From JBHGAV01 sp041946685 (lineage in GTDB: Bacteria > Acidobacteriota > Terriglobia > Bryobacterales > Bryobacteraceae): DNA of 16,859 bases. This document shows positions 13,924-16,859 of this stretch, one piece after another; positions within the stretch are counted from its first letter, which is position 1, and each line of letters starts with the position of its first letter. A program made the translations under genes and the position numbers. Location of the stretch: positions 1 through 16,859 of the forward strand of contig JBHGAV010000076.1 of NCBI GenBank assembly GCA_041946685.1, written 5' to 3'. Under the pieces are notes generated by a model. It saw nothing but the letters and a program-made list of their open reading frames with translations. It was not told where the DNA came from and did no database searches.

Positions 13924-15573
13924 CTATGACTCCGCTTCGATCCAGTTCCGCCGCTCGATGATGGTCGCCGGCTCGTAAGTCTTGCCTTCGGCCAGGCGGC
14001 GCTCTTCGCGGCGCGCGGCCCAAAGCAGAACCGGTCCGGCCAGGGCCGCGGCCGCGCGCGAAAGCAGGCCGAATTCCTTCTCGATCTCGCGCCTCAAGTC
14101 CCGCACCTTCTCCCGCACGGCGAGATTGGTGCGCTGGAGGCTGCGCTCCATGGCCCACAGGCAGGCCGTCGAGGCGCTCTTCAACTGCTTCACCTCGCGC
14201 TCGAAACGCTCGCGAACCCGCGGCTCGGGGTGATTCTTGTATCGCTTCCAGCCGTCCAGGGTTGTGCGCCAAATGCGATAAAGACTCGGGCCGTTTCTTT
14301 CGTAGTCCAGCCGGAAGGCCCAATCCAGAAGCCTCTTGGACTCGTCGCGCGAAATGGCCGGATGCTCGAAATTGAACTTGTACTGGCCGTGTATGTCGGC
14401 CAGGTCGACATCGGGCAACAGGCGTCCCTGCTTGGACATCTCTTGATAGAGGGGCGTCCCGGGCACCGGCGTGTACAGCATGAACTGGTGAAAGTCCGTT
14501 TCGTGGGCCACGGCGTGCTCGATCTCCGGGCGAATGTTCTCCGGCGTGTGGTGCTCCAGGCCGACGATGGTGGAGCCCAGCAGCTTGATGCCGTGACTTC
14601 GCAATTCCTGAGCCAGTTGCAGGGTGTCCGTCCCCTTCAACTTCGAGTACGACGACTGCGGCGACTCCAGGCCCATCCACACCCAGGAAATCCCCATCTC
14701 AACGAGCTGCTCCATGCTGTAGCGCGTGATGGCGTTGGCGGAAGAGAAAACGTAGAAGGTCCAGCTCTTGGAGTGCTTCTTCATGCATTCGAGCAGTTCC
14801 AGCGCCCGGTCCCGGTTCAGCAGGAAGTTCTCATCCATGATGAAGAACGAGCGGGCGTTGAGCGAGGACTCCACGTCGCACATTACGTCGAACAGCTCGC
14901 GACCGCTCTCATAGAAGTTCAGATACTTGCCCTTCCCGCCGAAGAACGCCGAAGTCGTACAGAAGTTGCACCCCATGGGGCAGCCGACGGAGGGGATAAT
15001 TGTGGCGGCCGTGCTGCCGATGTCCGGCATCTTGAGCCCCATCACGCGCAGGCCAAATCCCGAGACAATGCTCGGGTGCCGGATGGGAGCTTCGGGATCT
15101 TCCCCGAGGTACTGCCGCATCCAGGAAATCCCGTCGCCGCGGACGATGTGGTCGGCATCGATCATCCTTTCGATGCCCGGGATGGCGGAGACGTGACCGC
15201 CGACCACAATCTGCGAGGCGGGAGAGAGTTTCCGCACCATCCGGCACATCTCGCGGACTTTGCCCACGTTCACGATGATGGAGGAGATGCCCACGATGTC
15301 GTAGCGGTGCGCCGTCAACTCCCGCTCGAAAGCCTCCCGGGTGGGAAAGTCCAGTACGGTGGTGGGCGCGGAGATATTCTCCTGGATCATCATGATGCCC
15401 CAGGACCGGTGGAACATGCGCAGGGAGAAAGCTCCCTGTGCCCGGGTCACCTGGTTGTGGTAGAGCTCCATCGGATTGATGGCGCGGCTGCCGAACTGGT
15501 CGTCCTGAGCGTACGGGCCAAACACCGAAGAGAGCAGGACACGGGCCTTGCAGCCCAAGGGATGAGAAGGCAT
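13924..15573 (-). CDS. Radical SAM protein with N-terminal B12-binding-type domain
   Basis: 549 residues of the class that pairs a cobalamin-binding-like Rossmann domain with a radical SAM barrel (BchE/HpnJ-like family). The N-terminal part (about 70-165) contains YDIVGISSIIVNVGKVREMC and IVVGGHVSAIPG; the classic DxHxxG histidine motif is not visible, as in many members. The radical SAM core (about 190-400) has the CX3CX2C cluster motif C198-PMG-C202-NF-C205, IMDENFLLNRDRALELL (245-261), WVWMGLESPQ (297-306) and TPVPGTPLY (368-376). The C-terminal 120 residues are unusual: an Arg/Glu-rich helical, probably coiled-coil stretch (about 450-500), then a short hydrophobic patch (503-519), suggesting membrane or partner contact. 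The substrate cannot be assigned; known relatives methylate or cyclise lipids, hopanoids and porphyrins. The start lacks a ribosome site but lies 27 bases after an extended -10. Confidence 0.83.
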   Translation of the reverse strand: MPSHPLGCKARVLLSSVFGPYAQDDQFGSRAINPMELYHNQVTRAQGAFSLRMFHRSWGIMMIQENISAPTTVLDFPTREAFERELTAHRYDIVGISSIIVNVGKVREMCRMVRKLSPASQIVVGGHVSAIPGIERMIDADHIVRGDGISWMRQYLGEDPEAPIRHPSIVSGFGLRVMGLKMPDIGSTAATIIPSVGCPMGCNFCTTSAFFGGKGKYLNFYESGRELFDVMCDVESSLNARSFFIMDENFLLNRDRALELLECMKKHSKSWTFYVFSSANAITRYSMEQLVEMGISWVWMGLESPQSSYSKLKGTDTLQLAQELRSHGIKLLGSTIVGLEHHTPENIRPEIEHAVAHETDFHQFMLYTPVPGTPLYQEMSKQGRLLPDVDLADIHGQYKFNFEHPAISRDESKRLLDWAFRLDYERNGPSLYRIWRTTLDGWKRYKNHPEPRVRERFEREVKQLKSASTACLWAMERSLQRTNLAVREKVRDLRREIEKEFGLLSRAAAALAGPVLLWAARREERRLAEGKTYEPATIIERRNWIEAES

Positions 15574-15600
15574 AGGATAGGAGCGGGGCGTAACTCATCC

Positions 15601-15609
15601 AGGATAGCA
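15601..15609 (-). promoter_or_regulatory. Extended -10 promoter of the radical SAM gene
   Basis: TGCTATCCT on the minus strand, with 27 nt between its end and the ATG at 15573. The identical nine bases occur in the opposite direction at 15700-15708 before the DUF4159 gene. No good -35 is seen. Confidence 0.4.
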
Positions 15610-15699
15610 GACTTGGCGGCGCGATATTTCGAGCAGGGCCGGGGAACCGGGTAACGAAACCAGCAACGCTGCTCGTCAACGAGTGTAGGAGAAGGCGTG

Positions 15700-15708
15700 T
15701 GCTATCCT
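15700..15708 (+). promoter_or_regulatory. Extended -10 promoter of the DUF4159 gene
   Basis: TGCTATCCT, a copy of the element on the other strand at 15601-15609, lies 25 nt before the ATG at 15734. The 160-bp divergent region 15574-15733 contains nothing else I can support. Confidence 0.45.
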
Positions 15709-15733
15709 TGAATCAACCGGCTGGGGTGGCCTG

Positions 15734-16552
15734 ATGCGACTTCGCTTTTCCATGGCATTGCTGTTGTTGTTGCTTCTGGGCTGGTCGCTGACGTTCGCCT
15801 TGCAGCGTCGCGGCGGAGGCGGGTTCTTCCGGGGGATGGAGGACAATTCCGTGCCGATCCCCCCCGACGCCAATGAGAAGACCGAGTTTATTTACTCGCG
15901 CCTGATGTATCCTTCCGCCGGACGCGGCAGAGGCAGAGGCTTCGGTGGTTACGGTGGCGCCTGGGCCACGGATTACCCCAAGGACGACCGGCTCTTCCTA
16001 CAGGGGGTGCGGCGGCTGACCCGCATCCATGCCCGCTCCATGGAAAACGTCGTCAACCTGGACGATGACCAGATCTTCAACTATCCTTGGATCTACGCGG
16101 TCGAAGTCGGACAGTGGTACCTCTCCGATGCACAGACGCAGAAGCTCCGTGAATACCTGCTTCGCGGCGGCTTTCTCATGGTTGACGACTTCCACGGGAC
16201 CTTTGAGTGGGAGGTCTTCATGGCCAGCATGTCGCGCGTGTTTCCGGACCGGCCCGTGGTGGAGATTGAAGACAAGGACCCGATCTTCCATGTCCTCTAC
16301 GACCTCGATGAACGAGTCCAGGTGCCCGGCCTGGCGGCGCTGTACAGGGGGGTGACGTATGAACAGGACGGCATCGTACCCCGCTGGCGCGCCATTTACG
16401 ACGACAAGGGCCGTATCATGGTCGCCATCTGCCACAACATGGACTTGGGTGATGCCTGGGAGTGGGCGGACGATCCTGAGTACCCGGAGAAGTACACCAC
16501 GCTGGCCTACCGGATCGGCATCAACTACATCATCTATGCGATGACCCATTGA
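15734..16552 (+). CDS. DUF4159 family secreted or membrane-anchored protein
   Basis: 272 residues. A leucine-rich N-terminal helix (about 6-22) after MRLRF is a signal peptide or anchor. A Gly/Arg-rich segment follows (about 62-76), then the DUF4159 domain (about 50-270) with FIYSRLMYP, WATDYPKDDRLFLQGVRRLT, FNYPWIYAVEVGQW and GGFLMVDDFHG (145-155). The last resembles the glutamine-amidotransferase-like fold of related domains, in which a sheet ends at the acidic DD pair. It ends ALAYR/INYIIYAMT-like, as these proteins usually do. The function is not established. In Acidobacteriota and Planctomycetes such genes sit with MoxR ATPase, DUF58, BatA and VWA genes, and the next gene here fits that pattern. 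The start at 15734 follows a GGTGG ribosome-like stretch. Confidence 0.82.
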   Translation: MRLRFSMALLLLLLLGWSLTFALQRRGGGGFFRGMEDNSVPIPPDANEKTEFIYSRLMYPSAGRGRGRGFGGYGGAWATDYPKDDRLFLQGVRRLTRIHARSMENVVNLDDDQIFNYPWIYAVEVGQWYLSDAQTQKLREYLLRGGFLMVDDFHGTFEWEVFMASMSRVFPDRPVVEIEDKDPIFHVLYDLDERVQVPGLAALYRGVTYEQDGIVPRWRAIYDDKGRIMVAICHNMDLGDAWEWADDPEYPEKYTTLAYRIGINYIIYAMTH

Positions 16553-16574
16553 CAGGGGATCGGATTCGGCGGCA

Positions 16575-16859
16575 ATGTTCGAATTCTTCTTCAAGTACCC
16601 GGCCACGGCGTTCGCCAAGGGGGACTTCGTGTTCCTGGCGAGGTGGCCCGTCTGGGTGCTGGCGGCGGCGATCCTGCTAAGCGCCGCCTTTCTGGGTTTT
16701 TTCGTCTGGCGTCGAAGAGGCAAGATGGCTCCCGGCCTGGGCGGCCTGCGTCCGGCCGCGATCTGGCTGCTCCAGGCCGCCCTCGCCGCGCTCTTACTCC
16801 TCATGCTCTGGCAGCCGGCGATCAGCATCGCCACGCTCAAGCCGCAGCAGAACGTGGTG
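16575..16859 (+). CDS. N-terminus of a two-helix membrane protein, VWA / glutamine-amidotransferase type (cut by window edge)
   Basis: The first 95 residues are visible; the frame runs open off the right edge. MFEFFFKYPATAFAKGDFVF leads into one membrane helix (about 24-44), a basic loop (WRRRGKMAPGLGGLRPAA), a second helix (about 61-80), and the phrase LLLMLWQPAISIATLKPQQN. This two-helix head is what I recall of large (roughly 700-800 aa) Acidobacteriota proteins that continue with a VWA-like segment and a glutamine-amidotransferase-like domain; those parts lie outside the window, so the name rests on the head alone. It is 22 bp after the DUF4159 gene and probably in the same operon. A start at 16575 is the only sensible one, with a weak GGCGG upstream. 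Confidence 0.65.
   Translation, partial: MFEFFFKYPATAFAKGDFVFLARWPVWVLAAAILLSAAFLGFFVWRRRGKMAPGLGGLRPAAIWLLQAALAALLLLMLWQPAISIATLKPQQNVV

Noticed and set aside
14230..15654. Open frame of 474 codons on the plus strand opposite the radical SAM gene
   Set aside because: The minus-strand protein has complete family motifs; the plus-strand translation is repetitive His/Val/Arg/Gly-rich sequence without a domain.
15930..15960. Short GGCAGA / GGTGGTTACGGTGG repeats as a possible tandem repeat element
   Set aside because: They encode the Gly/Arg-rich insert of the DUF4159 protein (RGRGRGFGGYGG) and are too short and imperfect to be a separate repeat feature.

Overview
The window reads as a stretch of ordinary, mostly core chromosome from a GC-rich, Gram-negative-type bacterium. 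The most likely source is Acidobacteriota of the Solibacteres/Bryobacteraceae kind. This is an inference from remembered protein architectures (the M23 protein that starts MKQPYFVVVLAHS, the class A PBP, the DUF4159 / amidotransferase pair, the small membrane protein at 7664 and the 133-aa orphan at 13110), not from a database search. There are no rRNA or tRNA genes, CRISPR arrays, IS elements, phage genes or other mobile DNA that I can support. Coding density is very high: the longest gene-free stretch is the 294-bp divergent region 1970-2263, which holds two promoters and leader structures.

Layout. (1) 1-1969, minus strand: icd followed by mdh (cut by the left window edge), two TCA-cycle dehydrogenases 24 bp apart behind a good extended -10 promoter. 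(2) 2264-3148, plus strand: a membrane-anchored M23 (LytM) cell-wall protein with its own TTGACA promoter and a structured leader. It collides tail-to-tail with, and overlaps by 38 bp, an MGDG-synthase/MurG-type glycosyltransferase (3111-4283, minus). (3) 4330-13107, plus strand: eight genes with gaps of 43 bp or less, probably one operon or a few nested ones: thymidine kinase, PAP2 phosphatase, RmuC, proline dehydrogenase, a small single-pass membrane protein, a PBP1B-like bifunctional peptidoglycan synthase, a secreted TPR protein, and a TPR lipoprotein with a TolB-N/FlgO-like head. (4) 13110-13511, minus: a 133-aa uncharacterised protein. (5) 13612-13866, plus: a two-cluster ferredoxin, ending at a stem-loop shared with (6) a B12-binding-type radical SAM protein (13924-15573, minus). 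(7) 15734 to the right edge, plus: a DUF4159 protein and the start of a two-helix membrane protein of the VWA/glutamine-amidotransferase type.

The strongest biological theme is the cell envelope: the M23 protein, lipid-type glycosyltransferase, PAP2 phosphatase, PBP1B-like synthase and its two TPR neighbours. The most interesting idea is that the TPR lipoprotein could regulate the PBP. The PBP carries a UB2H-like regulatory domain, which in E. coli is the docking site of the lipoprotein LpoB. The lipoprotein encoded two genes downstream combines an LpoB-like (TolB-N-type) domain with TPRs, the fold type of the other E. coli activator, LpoA. This is a hypothesis, not a demonstrated system. At the DNA level, the better promoters in the window share an extended -10 element (TGN followed by TANNNT).
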